From Pelagibacterium sediminicola (GTDB lineage Bacteria; Pseudomonadota; Alphaproteobacteria; Rhizobiales; Devosiaceae): a DNA stretch of 63,410 nucleotides. The notes beneath the pieces are model-generated. The model saw nothing but the letters and a program-made list of their open reading frames with translations. It was not told where the DNA came from and made no database searches. Location: positions 1 through 63,410 of the forward strand of contig NZ_QMEL01000011.1 in assembly GCF_003390885.1 (NCBI RefSeq), written 5' to 3'. This document shows positions 25,537-34,931 of this stretch, piece after piece; positions within the stretch are counted from its first letter, which is position 1; every line of letters starts with the position of its first letter. A program made the position numbers and the translations under genes.

Positions 25537-25809
25537 CTATTGCGCGGCCGCGTCGGGTTCCAGTTCGCCAGCCTGTTCCATTTCCCGCCGGAGCCATTCG
25601 GCATCCATATCGAAGCCGTTGGGCCAAGTCGGCGCCCCGTATTCCAGCGAAGCCCTTGCAAAGAACTCCGGGCGCCGCAAATCCTCGAGCAAGGATCCGG
25701 TCCCCGACACCAGTTTCGCGCAATCGTGAATGCCGCTCGTCCCGTCATTGAACCGGACAGCAAGGCGATAGGGCGAAAGCACCGTCAAACTCGTGACCTT
25801 AGTCAACAT
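25537..25809 (-). CDS. DUF2442-domain protein (partner of DUF4160 protein)
   Basis: A 90-residue protein with VTSLTVLSPYRLAVRFNDGT, LVSGTGSLLEDL and LEYGAPTWPNGFDMDAEWL, the hallmarks of DUF2442. The ATG at 25809 lies inside the end of the DUF4160 gene, an 11-base overlap. DUF4160-DUF2442 pairs are widespread and behave like toxin-antitoxin style gene pairs in distribution; no activity is established here. It ends 10 bases before the HlyU-family start, so all three genes may be one transcript. Confidence 0.8.
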   Translation of the reverse strand: MLTKVTSLTVLSPYRLAVRFNDGTSGIHDCAKLVSGTGSLLEDLRRPEFFARASLEYGAPTWPNGFDMDAEWLRREMEQAGELEPDAAAQ

Positions 25810-25984
25810 CGAGACCCTCGATCCGCAGCAGGGGTTCATCCTTTTGGGCAAGCTCCCAATTATCAGCTAGCTCAGCCCGGTGCAAATATGCCCATTCATG
25901 CACGAGCCTCCGCGCGGTCGGCGGCAGGTGATCGCGCGCATACATGCGGATGTCGATGCCGAAGAACCTTGATATCGTCGGCAT
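25799..25984 (-). CDS. DUF4160-domain protein
   Basis: A 61-residue protein with the family's PTISRFFGIDIRMYARDHLPP start (here MPTISRFFGIDIRMY) and the AELADNWELAQ segment. In many members the region IxxxDHxPPHFH is followed by a Glu-rich end; the HFH is replaced here by TARRLVHEW. It overlaps the DUF2442 gene by 11 bases and ends where rpoD's 3' region begins, 15 bases away. Pair function unknown. Confidence 0.75.
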   Translation of the reverse strand: MPTISRFFGIDIRMYARDHLPPTARRLVHEWAYLHRAELADNWELAQKDEPLLRIEGLDVD

Positions 25985-25999
25985 CGCCCCGCCCCAGCA

Positions 26000-28062
<2,063 letters not shown>

Positions 28063-28063
<1 letters not shown>

Positions 28064-28164
28064 TAAGTTGCTCTCCTGAGCGCGCCGGCCGGGGGCGCCG
28101 TGTATCCCTTGGAGTGAAATCGAGAAAAGCCCTGGGGCTTTACCGGCTTGATCTTACGAGACAT
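28063..28164 (-). CDS. Candidate 33-residue leader ORF coupled to rpoD
   Basis: Read from the ATG at 28164, this frame encodes a basic peptide beginning [16 protein letters not shown]. Its TAA stop shares one base with the rpoD ATG (TAATG), the classic geometry for translational coupling by a re-initiating ribosome. A GGGGAT purine stretch lies a few bases before the start. Length and composition alone do not prove translation. If conserved among relatives it could tune RpoD synthesis. Confidence 0.35.
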
Positions 28165-28329
28165 GATGATCCCCGATGTGGGTAGGACGGCTCAACTGGG
28201 CAAGGGACGACATCAGGGTTAACATTTTGCTTGCACCCGCAAAGAAAACCCCGAAATCCGGTCCGTCACCGCGCCATTTCCTGCGTATGCGCCTATGCGC
28301 AAAAGCGCACGGACACGAAAGACCTCTGT

Positions 28330-30237
28330 TTAGAGGCTCCGCGTCGCACGCCCGGATAACGAACCAAATCCCTCGATCAGCGCCTCTGTTCCATCGACAC
28401 TGGAAATCTGGTTCTGGATGTCACGCAGCCTTTCAAATGAATGTTCGCTCAGGTCTTCGCCTAGCGCTGTCTCGGCTGCTTTGAGTTCCCTATTTAGTTG
28501 AACGGATTTGTAATGCAAGGCCAGCGCGTGCTTTAATCCGGTCTCTGCGTCGATTTGTGCGCTGTCTGCATCCACTTGCCACACCCCCTGCCGCGCCAGC
28601 AACGTGCGCATCCGGTCGAGAACCGGCCCGTGCCCGCGCGCGATCAGCGCCTCATGCACCCCGTTGGTGCCAAGGTCGGGGTAGACGGTCGCAAGGTCGA
28701 GAAACGCTGCCAGCACCTGCCGCGCCGGAGGCGACTGCAACTCGATTTCCGCCAGCGATTCCACCCGCGCCTGCGCGAGTTCGGGATGATTGACCAGACT
28801 CATGACGATCACTGCATCGCGCGGATGAATGTCCAGCGGCCCCTTGAGGCGCCGCATGAGCGAATCCGAGACAACGGCCTTGGGGTTGGAGCGCCCGCCC
28901 GCCCGGCGTCCATCATATCCGCCCCGCCCGCGCCCCTGATAGTTGCCGCGCGCCGAAACGAACAGTGATGAAATTTTCTCGTCGAACGCCTGCGAGTAGT
29001 GCCGCCGCACCGAAACATCGGCGATCCGCCCCGCCCGCTCGCGCAACCGCGCTTCCAGCGCCGCGCGCTGCTCGGGCGCCTCGGGAATGCCCCCCGCCGT
29101 CTCGATCCCCCACACCGCCTCGGCCAGCGGCCGCGCATTGGCGATCAGGTCCACAAACGCCTGCCGCCCGCGCTGCTTGATCAGGTCGTCCGGGTCCAGC
29201 CCGTCCGGCAGGGTGGCGATGGCGATGCTCTTGCCGGGCCGCAATATCGGCAGCGCGATGTCCGCCGCCCGCTCCGCCGCCCGCATCCCCGCGCTGTCCC
29301 CGTCGAAACACAAGACCGGAATATCGGTCATCCGCCACAACAGCGCCAGATGGTCCTCGGTCAGCGCCGTGCCCATCCCGGCCGTTGCCCCCTCGAACCC
29401 CGCCGCCACCGCCGCGATGACGTCGAGATATCCCTCGACCACGACGACCGGCTTGCCGTCATAGCCCGCCTGCCGCGCCGCCTGCCCGTTATAAAGCGTC
29501 TGGCGCTTGTGAAAGAGTTCGGTTTCCGGCGAGTTGAGATATTTCGCGGCGACATCCGCCGACAGCGCCCGCCCCCCGAACGCGATCACCCGCCCCCGGA
29601 AATCGGTGATCGGGAACATCAGCCGGTTGCGGAACCGGTCATAGGGCACGGCAATATCCTCGCCATGCACCACCAGCCCGGTATCGATCATATCCTTGAG
29701 CGTAACGCCATTGGCCGCGAGGAACTCCTTGAGCCCGTTGCGGCTGTCTGGCGCGAACCCCAGCCGGAACCGCTGCTGCATTGCCGCCGGCACCGCGCGC
29801 TCGAGCAGATACCCCCGCGCCCGCGCGCCGACATTATGCGCCAGCGCTTCGGTGAAATAGGTGGTCGCCAGTTCCATCACGTCATAAAGCGAGCGCCGCG
29901 CCTCGGCCCGCTTTTCCGCCCGCGCATCGCGCTCGGGCATCGGCACCCCGGCCCGCCCGGCCAGCACCTCGACCGCCTCGGGAAAGCTCATCCCGGTCTT
30001 TTCGGTCAGGAACCGGAAATGATCCCCCGAAGCCCCGCACCCGAAACAATGATAGCGCCCGCGCCGGTCGTCGGCATGGAAACTGGGGCTCTTTTCGCCG
30101 TGGAAGGGGCAGCACGCCCACATGTCGCCCTTGCCCGGCTGGCTCTTGCGCTTGTCCCAGACAACATGCTCCCCCACCACCTGCGTGATCGGCAGGCGGT
30201 TTCGGATCTCATCCAGAAAGGCATCGGAAAAACGCAT
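28330..30237 (-). CDS. dnaG: DNA primase DnaG
   Basis: A 635-residue primase. The N-terminal CHC2 zinc ribbon reads ACCPFHGEKSPSF then CFGCGASGD; the RNA-polymerase core follows with MFPITDFRGRVIAFGGR, and the TOPRIM motifs are VVVVEGYLDVI and CFDGDSAG. The C-terminal helicase-interaction region is divergent, as usual. It makes RNA primers for replication at the fork. The ATG at 30237 (MRFSDAFLDEIR) matches the family start; an ATG seven codons earlier is less likely. It sits 266 bases upstream of rpoD. Confidence 0.97.
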   Translation of the reverse strand: MRFSDAFLDEIRNRLPITQVVGEHVVWDKRKSQPGKGDMWACCPFHGEKSPSFHADDRRGRYHCFGCGASGDHFRFLTEKTGMSFPEAVEVLAGRAGVPMPERDARAEKRAEARRSLYDVMELATTYFTEALAHNVGARARGYLLERAVPAAMQQRFRLGFAPDSRNGLKEFLAANGVTLKDMIDTGLVVHGEDIAVPYDRFRNRLMFPITDFRGRVIAFGGRALSADVAAKYLNSPETELFHKRQTLYNGQAARQAGYDGKPVVVVEGYLDVIAAVAAGFEGATAGMGTALTEDHLALLWRMTDIPVLCFDGDSAGMRAAERAADIALPILRPGKSIAIATLPDGLDPDDLIKQRGRQAFVDLIANARPLAEAVWGIETAGGIPEAPEQRAALEARLRERAGRIADVSVRRHYSQAFDEKISSLFVSARGNYQGRGRGGYDGRRAGGRSNPKAVVSDSLMRRLKGPLDIHPRDAVIVMSLVNHPELAQARVESLAEIELQSPPARQVLAAFLDLATVYPDLGTNGVHEALIARGHGPVLDRMRTLLARQGVWQVDADSAQIDAETGLKHALALHYKSVQLNRELKAAETALGEDLSEHSFERLRDIQNQISSVDGTEALIEGFGSLSGRATRSL

Positions 30238-30310
30238 GGATGCTAGGTAAGCACCCATGCGCCAAAAGTCACGCCATCAGGCGTTTTCCACAGGGACCGG
30301 AGTGGGATCA

Positions 30311-30331
30311 GGGAAAGTTGGAGACTTTCCC
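30311..30331. repeat. Stem-loop between dnaG and the HdeD-like gene
   Basis: GGGAAAGT-TGGAG-ACTTTCCC is a perfect 8-bp stem. It lies downstream of the HdeD-like gene (minus strand), but no T-run follows on either strand. It may act in termination with Rho, or in mRNA protection. Confidence 0.4.
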
Positions 30332-30359
30332 GGTTCGATCTCGCGACCAAACAAAAGAC

Positions 30360-30917
30360 TCAATGCCCCGCCTGATAGAGCTTCCACGCCCAGCCGAACA
30401 GCCCGAACGCAAAGATCATCATCAGCACGCCGCCGACCATCACCAGCGCGGTTGCCGCCGAGAGCGGCCAGAACACGAGCAGCAGTCCGAACAGCACATA
30501 AAGCGCGCCCGAGAGCAGCACTGGCCAGATCCTGGCGTAGCTCTCGCGTTCGCGGACGATGACCACGATCTCCATCACCCCCACGAAAATCGCTTGGAAC
30601 GCCACGAGATAGACCAGCAGCATCGCCCATACGAGCGTCCCCAGCAGCGGCCAGACAAGGATCAGCACGCCCGATATGATCGAGAGCACGTTGCGTACGA
30701 CGTCGAACCAGAAATTCCCCGTCTTGGCGCCCCCGAAGGTGATGGACCACAGCCCCAGCACGCCATCGATCAGAAACAGCGCCCCCGCGGCCACGGTCAG
30801 CACCAGCAGCGCCATCCCCGGAAAGATCAGCGCATAAAGCCCCGCCAACAGCATCAAAAGCCCGCGCAACCCGGTCAGGATGGACGGAAGGCGGGAATTT
30901 TTGGAAGATTCAGACAT
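30360..30917 (-). CDS. HdeD-family (DUF308) membrane protein
   Basis: A 185-residue protein with about six membrane segments, including GLLMLLAGLYALIFPGMALL, FLIDGVLGLW and VYLVAFQAIFVGVMEIV, and the repeated G/A-rich helix pairs of the HdeD/DUF308 family. E. coli HdeD is an acid-resistance membrane protein; the function in this order is unknown. It starts about 120 bases before dnaG on the same strand and ends with a stem-loop between the two genes. Confidence 0.85.
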   Translation of the reverse strand: MSESSKNSRLPSILTGLRGLLMLLAGLYALIFPGMALLVLTVAAGALFLIDGVLGLWSITFGGAKTGNFWFDVVRNVLSIISGVLILVWPLLGTLVWAMLLVYLVAFQAIFVGVMEIVVIVRERESYARIWPVLLSGALYVLFGLLLVFWPLSAATALVMVGGVLMMIFAFGLFGWAWKLYQAGH

Positions 30918-31013
30918 ATCGAATGGCCCCTCGCCGGATGAAACTCCACAATCGAGAATAATCCCGATTTCAGCGCATCTCCAGAGGGATAATGCCTACC
31001 TTTGCGGGAAGCT

Positions 31014-31043
31014 GGATCGCCCGGATAAACCGGGCGACGATGG
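31014..31043 (-). repeat. Palindromic intergenic repeat, copy 1
   Basis: Core GCCCGGATAAACCGGGC at 31019-31035, flanked by the family's GACGATGG tail. It is the reverse complement of the copies at 31121, 33848 and 42752. With the copy at 31121 it forms a head-to-head pair, like bacterial interspersed mosaic elements. Confidence 0.75.
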
Positions 31044-31120
31044 ACAAAGAGAGCAGGCCCGATCAAAGGACCGCGCCAGCCCCACCTCGTCCGCTTTTCC
31101 CTTTCAGTCTTCTCCTCCCC

Positions 31121-31150
31121 CGTCATTGCCCGGTTTATCCGGGCAACCCA
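31121..31150 (+). repeat. Palindromic intergenic repeat, copy 2
   Basis: Core GCCCGGTTTATCCGGGC at 31128-31144, preceded by CGTCATT and followed by AACCCA. It matches copy 1 in inverse orientation, 78 bases away. Confidence 0.75.
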
Positions 31151-31173
31151 GCCTCACAGCTCCCCGACCAACT

Positions 31174-31425
31174 CTAAGGCCGGGATATGTCTTGTTCGAT
31201 GAGCATCCGTACATAGCGCGTGAACGGCACGCCTTTCGCCTTTGCCTTGCCCTTGAGCGCATCGAGCAACGCCTGCGGGATGCGCATGTTCAACGCAGCG
31301 GACTTTTTCTCGAATTCAAAGCTCACCGGCTTCATCTGGGAGAAATCGTATTCGGTCAGGTCGGCTTCCTCGACAAAGCGTTCCGCATCCTCATCGCTTC
31401 TCAAGTCGGGCCATTTCTTTTTCAT
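31174..31425 (-). CDS. brnA: BrnA-family antitoxin (CopG-like)
   Basis: An 83-residue protein: MKKKWPDLRSDEDAERFVEEADLTEYDF in pieces, the FEFEKKSAALNMRIPQALL strand and a ribbon-helix-helix ending VPFTRYVRMLIEQDI. BrnA antitoxins bind and repress the operon and neutralise BrnT, an RNase-type toxin. The ATG at 31425 overlaps the brnT C-terminal frame by 35 bases. Because of a frameshift in brnT, the N-terminal BrnT frame now runs without a stop into this frame, so a BrnT'-BrnA fusion of 172 residues could also be made. Confidence 0.8.
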   Translation of the reverse strand: MKKKWPDLRSDEDAERFVEEADLTEYDFSQMKPVSFEFEKKSAALNMRIPQALLDALKGKAKAKGVPFTRYVRMLIEQDISRP

Positions 31426-31692
31426 AGAACTCGATTTCCTTACGGTGCATGTAGCGGGCGCTGATCGGACGGATAAGCTGCTTTCCCGCCCCTGCGCGAA
31501 AGGTGAAAGCCACAAAGACATACCGTCCGACCAATGTTTTTCCTGCCGTCCGAAGCCGCTTTTCTCCGGGATTGGGATCATCGACGACAAATCGCGCTTC
31601 CGCGATGACCGTTCGATCTCGGCTTTCGACACGCCATGCTTGCCGCATTTGGGCCAATTGCCTTCATCCCAATCGAACCCGGCAATCTGCAT
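31391..31692 (-). pseudogene. brnT: BrnT-family toxin, frameshifted
   Basis: The N-terminus (MQIAGFDWDEGNWPKCGKHG, then VSKAEIE) is in one frame from 31692. The remainder (VIAEARFVVDDPNPGEKRLR, then FVAFTFR and RPISARYMHRKEIEFYEKEM) is in another frame ending at 31391. Both parts are clear BrnT sequence: KHGVS at the front, the FTFR strand and SARYMHRKE at the back. The break falls near 31610, in the bases coding EIE-R/V. One base missing or added there would explain it. It is either a real inactivation or a sequencing error; no slippery heptamer for programmed frameshifting is visible. Confidence 0.8.
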
Positions 31693-31735
31693 CACGTAAA
31701 TGTAGCCCTTTGTATAGACAAACGCAAGACGAGCC

Positions 31736-32185
31736 CTACCCGCCCAGCGCCGCCTTCACCCGGGCCGACGCCGCTCCGAAATCGATCTGGCCGGGATATT
31801 TTGCCTTCAGGACCCCGATCACCTTGCCCATGTCCTTGATGCTCTGCGCGCCCGTCTCGGCGATCGCGGCCTTGATGGCGGCGTCGACCTCGTCCGCCCC
31901 GAGCGCCTGAGGCAAAAATTCCTGGATGACGGCGATTTCCGCGCGTTCCTTGGCCTCCAGTTCCGGCCGCGCGTTCTGGGCGTAGATCGCCGCCGATTCC
32001 TCGCGCTGCTTCACCATCTTTTGCAACAGCGCCAGGATATCCTCCTCACCCGCTTCCTTGCCCTCGCCGCGCGCCGCAATGTCCCGGTCCTTGATCGCGG
32101 CACTGATGAGCCGCAGGGTCGAGGTGCGGGCCGCGTCGCGCGCCTTGAGCGCCTCCTTCATTGCCGCATTGATCGTCTCGCGCAT
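31736..32185 (-). CDS. GatB/YqeY-domain protein
   Basis: A 149-residue protein from the ATG at 32185: MRETINAAMKEALKARDAAR, TLRLISAAIKDRD, a KMVKQREESAAIY helix and a C-terminal KDMGKVIGVLKAKYPGQIDF. YqeY resembles the tail domain of GatB, which positions tRNA in the Asp/Glu-tRNA amidotransferase; stand-alone versions are often found near dnaG and rpoD, as here. Its precise role is unknown. It diverges from carA. Confidence 0.9.
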   Translation of the reverse strand: MRETINAAMKEALKARDAARTSTLRLISAAIKDRDIAARGEGKEAGEEDILALLQKMVKQREESAAIYAQNARPELEAKERAEIAVIQEFLPQALGADEVDAAIKAAIAETGAQSIKDMGKVIGVLKAKYPGQIDFGAASARVKAALGG

Positions 32186-32307
32186 GACTGAAAATCCTTC
32201 CTTGAGTCCTTCCGCCGAACATACACCCGACCCCGCCGCCAACACCACCCGCTACAACATTTCACCAAGCTATTGAAAATCAATGATTTTTCCAATGCAC
32301 GCCCCGG

Positions 32308-32336
32308 TTGACCGCGCCCCCGCCTTGAACTAGTTT
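32308..32336 (+). promoter_or_regulatory. Probable sigma-70 promoter of carA
   Basis: TTGACC (32308-32313), a 17-base spacer and TAGTTT (32331-32336) lie about 90 bases before the carA start, in the divergent region with the YqeY gene. The spacing is ideal and the -35 matches five of six consensus bases. The leader also holds a four-codon ORF (ATGAAGGAACGATGA). Confidence 0.5.
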
Positions 32337-32424
32337 CCGCCCAACCCTTTTATGAAGGAACGATGAGGTCTCCCCGGCGCCCGCCCGGCGGAATCCCCAC
32401 GCCACGATCCCAAGGAGATGCCCC

Positions 32425-33624
32425 ATGTCCGGTTGGCAGGAAACGCCCCCCACCGCAGTCCTCATCCTGCGCGATGGCACGCGCCTGGAAGGCCGCGGCA
32501 TCGGCGCAACGGGGACGAGCGCGGGCGAGGTGTGCTTCAACACCGCCATGACCGGCTATCAGGAAATCCTCACCGACCCATCCTATGCCGGCCAGATCGT
32601 CACCTTCACCTTCCCCCATGTCGGCAACACCGGCACCAATGACGAGGATATCGAGACCGTGAACATGGCCGCCGCCTCGGGCGTGCGCGGCGTGATCATC
32701 AAGGCCGACATCACCAACCCTTCCAACTACCGCGCCGCCGAACGGCTCGACGCCTGGCTCAAAAAGCGCGGCATCGTAGGCATCGCCGGGCTCGACACCC
32801 GCGCACTCACCGCGCTCATCCGCGAGAACGGCCTCGCCGACGCCGTCATCGCCCACGCCCCCGATGGAAAGTTCGACGAAGCCGCCCTCAGGGCCGAACT
32901 GGACGCCTTTCCGGGCCTTGAGGGCCTTGATCTCGCAAAGGAGGTCTCCACCACCCAGACCTATCACTGGGACGAGACCCGCTGGCGCTGGGGCGAGGGC
33001 TACGGCACCATCGAAGATCCGCAATTCCATATCGTTGCCATTGATTACGGCGCCAAGCGCAACATCCTGCGCGGCCTCACCGAACAGGGCGCGCGCATCA
33101 CCATCGTGCCCGCCACCACATCGGCGGAAGACATTCTGGCGCTCGAGCCGGATGGAGTTTTCCTCTCCAACGGCCCCGGCGACCCCGCCGCCACCGGCGA
33201 ATACGCCGTGCCCACCATCCGCACGCTCATCGACACCGGCAAGCCCGTCTTCGGCATCTGTCTCGGCCACCAGCTCTTGGGGCTGGCGCTGGGCGGCAAG
33301 ACGCAGAAGATGCACCAGGGCCACCACGGCGCCAACCATCCGGTGAAAGACCTCACCACCGGCAAGGTCGAGATCACCTCGATGAACCACGGCTTTTCCG
33401 TCGACCGCGACAGCCTGCCTTCAGGCGTCGTCGAAACCCACGTCTCCCTCTTCGACGGCTCGAACGCCGGTCTTGCGGTGGAAGGCCAGCCGGTCTTTTC
33501 GGTGCAATACCACCCGGAAGCCTCCCCCGGCCCCCACGACGCCCACTACCTCTTTACGCGCTTCCTCAACCACGTGCGCGAACAAAAAGGCATGGCGGCA
33601 AAGCCGGAATTCACTACAGCCTGA
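32425..33624 (+). CDS. carA: Carbamoyl-phosphate synthase small subunit (glutaminase)
   Basis: A 399-residue protein: N-terminal CPSase domain (GEVCFNTAMTGYQEILTDPS, SYAGQIVTFTFPHVGNTG) and a class I glutamine amidotransferase with the nucleophile Cys in FGICLGHQLLGLA and the His-Glu pair in YHPEASPGPHD. It releases ammonia from glutamine for carbamoyl phosphate, the precursor of pyrimidines and arginine. The start has an AAGGAG site. carB lies 3.6 kb downstream, separated by four unrelated genes, so the two subunits are not in one operon. Confidence 0.97.
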   Translation: MSGWQETPPTAVLILRDGTRLEGRGIGATGTSAGEVCFNTAMTGYQEILTDPSYAGQIVTFTFPHVGNTGTNDEDIETVNMAAASGVRGVIIKADITNPSNYRAAERLDAWLKKRGIVGIAGLDTRALTALIRENGLADAVIAHAPDGKFDEAALRAELDAFPGLEGLDLAKEVSTTQTYHWDETRWRWGEGYGTIEDPQFHIVAIDYGAKRNILRGLTEQGARITIVPATTSAEDILALEPDGVFLSNGPGDPAATGEYAVPTIRTLIDTGKPVFGICLGHQLLGLALGGKTQKMHQGHHGANHPVKDLTTGKVEITSMNHGFSVDRDSLPSGVVETHVSLFDGSNAGLAVEGQPVFSVQYHPEASPGPHDAHYLFTRFLNHVREQKGMAAKPEFTTA

Positions 33625-33644
33625 TCTCGTCCCAGCCTCTGATT

Positions 33645-33735
33645 CCCAGCCCTCCCCATCAAGGGGAGGGTGTTTCCTTTTCCTTGTTGTCTCCCTACCC
33701 ACAAGGTCAGCACCTCCCCCCTTGTGGGGGACTTT
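33645..33735 (-). repeat. Dispersed 110-bp repeat, copy A (inverted)
   Basis: The core CCCTCCCCATCAAGGGGAGGG (33651-33671) and the linked AAGGTCAGCACCTCCCCCCTTGTGGG segment are the reverse complement of the copies at 35970, 45940, 48151 and 51229. The core palindrome plus a second GC-rich hairpin arm makes the whole element able to fold on itself. Confidence 0.75.
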
Positions 33736-33847
33736 CAAGCGGTTCCGGCAACGCCGGAACGCAAGGGTCCAGTGGACGCTTGCGAGCGCAGAAAGGGGAG
33801 GGGGGTATTCGGCGTAAGCCGAACCCCGTGCAATATCACCCCTCCCC

Positions 33848-33876
33848 GTCGTCACCCGGTTCATCCGGGTGACCCG
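33848..33876 (+). repeat. Palindromic intergenic repeat, copy 3
   Basis: Core ACCCGGTTCATCCGGGT at 33854-33870 with the same CGTCGTC flank as copy 4. The stem carries compensated changes relative to copies 2 and 4 (outer G-C changed to A-T on both sides), which suggests the hairpin itself is selected. Confidence 0.7.
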
Positions 33877-33885
33877 ACCCTACTC

Positions 33886-34326
33886 CTACCCCCGCTCCAG
33901 GCTCACCCCCAGATTGCCCGCGATCTTCCCCAGCAGGTCGAGATAAATCCGCCGCTCATCCGCCGTCAGCCCCCCGAGCGCCACCCCGTTGATCGACGCC
34001 ACGGCCCCCGCGACCGCCTCCAGCTTCTCACGCGCTTCGGGCGCGAGTCCGATCAGCATCTTGCGCCCGTCTTCCGGGTGCGGCCTGCGCACCAGCATCC
34101 CGTCGCGCTCCATGCGTGAGAGCGTTGCCGCCATGGTGGGCTGTTCCAGCGCCGCGTGCCGCGCGAGCTCGGCCTGTGTCATCTCCCGCCCGCCGCTCAG
34201 CGCAAAGAACACCGGCACATAGGCCACCGCCACCCCATGCGGACGGATCGCACGCTCCATTGCCTGCGCGAACAGCCGCGCGGCCAGATTGGTCATGTAC
34301 CCGGCGGAATCCTCGCTCTTCATCAT
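33886..34326 (-). CDS. MarR-family transcriptional regulator
   Basis: A 146-residue protein with helix-turn-helix EMTQAELARHAALEQPTMAATLSRMERDGML in pieces, and the wing PHPEDGRKMLIGLT-like segment. It diverges from the cytochrome b561 gene across only 74 bases, which contain two ATAGCAT-type palindromes. MarR proteins of this size bind such sites as dimers, so autorepression and control of the cytochrome gene are likely. The start may be the second ATG at 34323. Confidence 0.85.
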   Translation of the reverse strand: MMKSEDSAGYMTNLAARLFAQAMERAIRPHGVAVAYVPVFFALSGGREMTQAELARHAALEQPTMAATLSRMERDGMLVRRPHPEDGRKMLIGLAPEAREKLEAVAGAVASINGVALGGLTADERRIYLDLLGKIAGNLGVSLERG

Positions 34327-34330
34327 ACCT

Positions 34331-34342
34331 ATAGCATGCTAT
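34331..34342. promoter_or_regulatory. Operator palindrome 1 (ATAGCATGCTAT)
   Basis: A perfect 12-bp palindrome, four bases upstream of the MarR start codon. It shares ATAGCAT/ATGCTAT half-sites with the second palindrome 9 bases away, as expected for a MarR dimer site. Confidence 0.65.
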
Positions 34343-34351
34343 TTACTTTAC

Positions 34352-34368
34352 ATAGCATACTATGCTAT
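34352..34368. promoter_or_regulatory. Operator palindrome 2 (ATAGCAT-ACT-ATGCTAT)
   Basis: Seven-base half-sites with a three-base spacer, upstream of the cytochrome b561 start at 34401. Together with palindrome 1 it covers most of the divergent promoter region. Confidence 0.7.
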
Positions 34369-34400
34369 TTATCGAGGAACGCAACCCAACGGGCCTCACC

Positions 34401-34931
34401 ATGACCCTCAAAAGCACTACCGACCGCTATGGCGCCGTCGCGATCGCCTTTCACTGGCTCACCGCCATCCTCATCGTCGCACTGCTCGCGCTGGGGCTCA
34501 ACGCCGCCAACGCCCCGACCGACGAGATGCGCCGCACCCTGCTCCTGCCCCATATCGCGCTGGGTATATTCACCCTCGTGCTCACCATTGCCCGCATCGT
34601 CTGGTGGTGGTTCTTCGACCGCAAGCCCGCCACCCTTCCGGACACGCCACCGCTCTTTGCCAGTCTGGCGCGGATCACGCACCTGCTGGTCTATGCGGTG
34701 ATCATCGCGCTGGCCGCATCGGGCATCGCAACCAACCTCACGGGCGGGGTTCTCGAAGCCCTTTCGACGGGCGCCCCCATCCCCCCGCTGGACGAGATCG
34801 GCCCCCGCCGGGCCCACGGGCTGCTGGCATGGAGTTTCATGGCCTTGCTCGTGCTCCATATCGCGGCGGCCCTTTACCACCACTTCATCCGCCGCGACAG
34901 GACGCTGGCCCGGATGGTTGGACGGGCTTAA
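34401..34931 (+). CDS. Cytochrome b561-family membrane protein
   Basis: A 176-residue four-helix protein with haem-ligand histidines in AFHWLTA (helix 1), LLPHIALGI (helix 2), RITHLLVYA (helix 3) and LVLHIAAALYHHFI (helix 4), the bis-His pattern of bacterial cytochrome b561 (CybB). These proteins pass electrons from quinol, in E. coli to superoxide. The ATG at 34401 gives the usual N-terminus; an ATG at 34362 would add 13 codons. Divergent from a MarR regulator and convergent, with a 4-base overlap, on the metallopeptidase gene. Confidence 0.88.
   Translation: MTLKSTTDRYGAVAIAFHWLTAILIVALLALGLNAANAPTDEMRRTLLLPHIALGIFTLVLTIARIVWWWFFDRKPATLPDTPPLFASLARITHLLVYAVIIALAASGIATNLTGGVLEALSTGAPIPPLDEIGPRRAHGLLAWSFMALLVLHIAAALYHHFIRRDRTLARMVGRA

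Noticed and set aside
31600-31620. Programmed ribosomal frameshifting in brnT
   Set aside because: No slippery heptamer or downstream structure is seen at the break, and the family is not known to use it.
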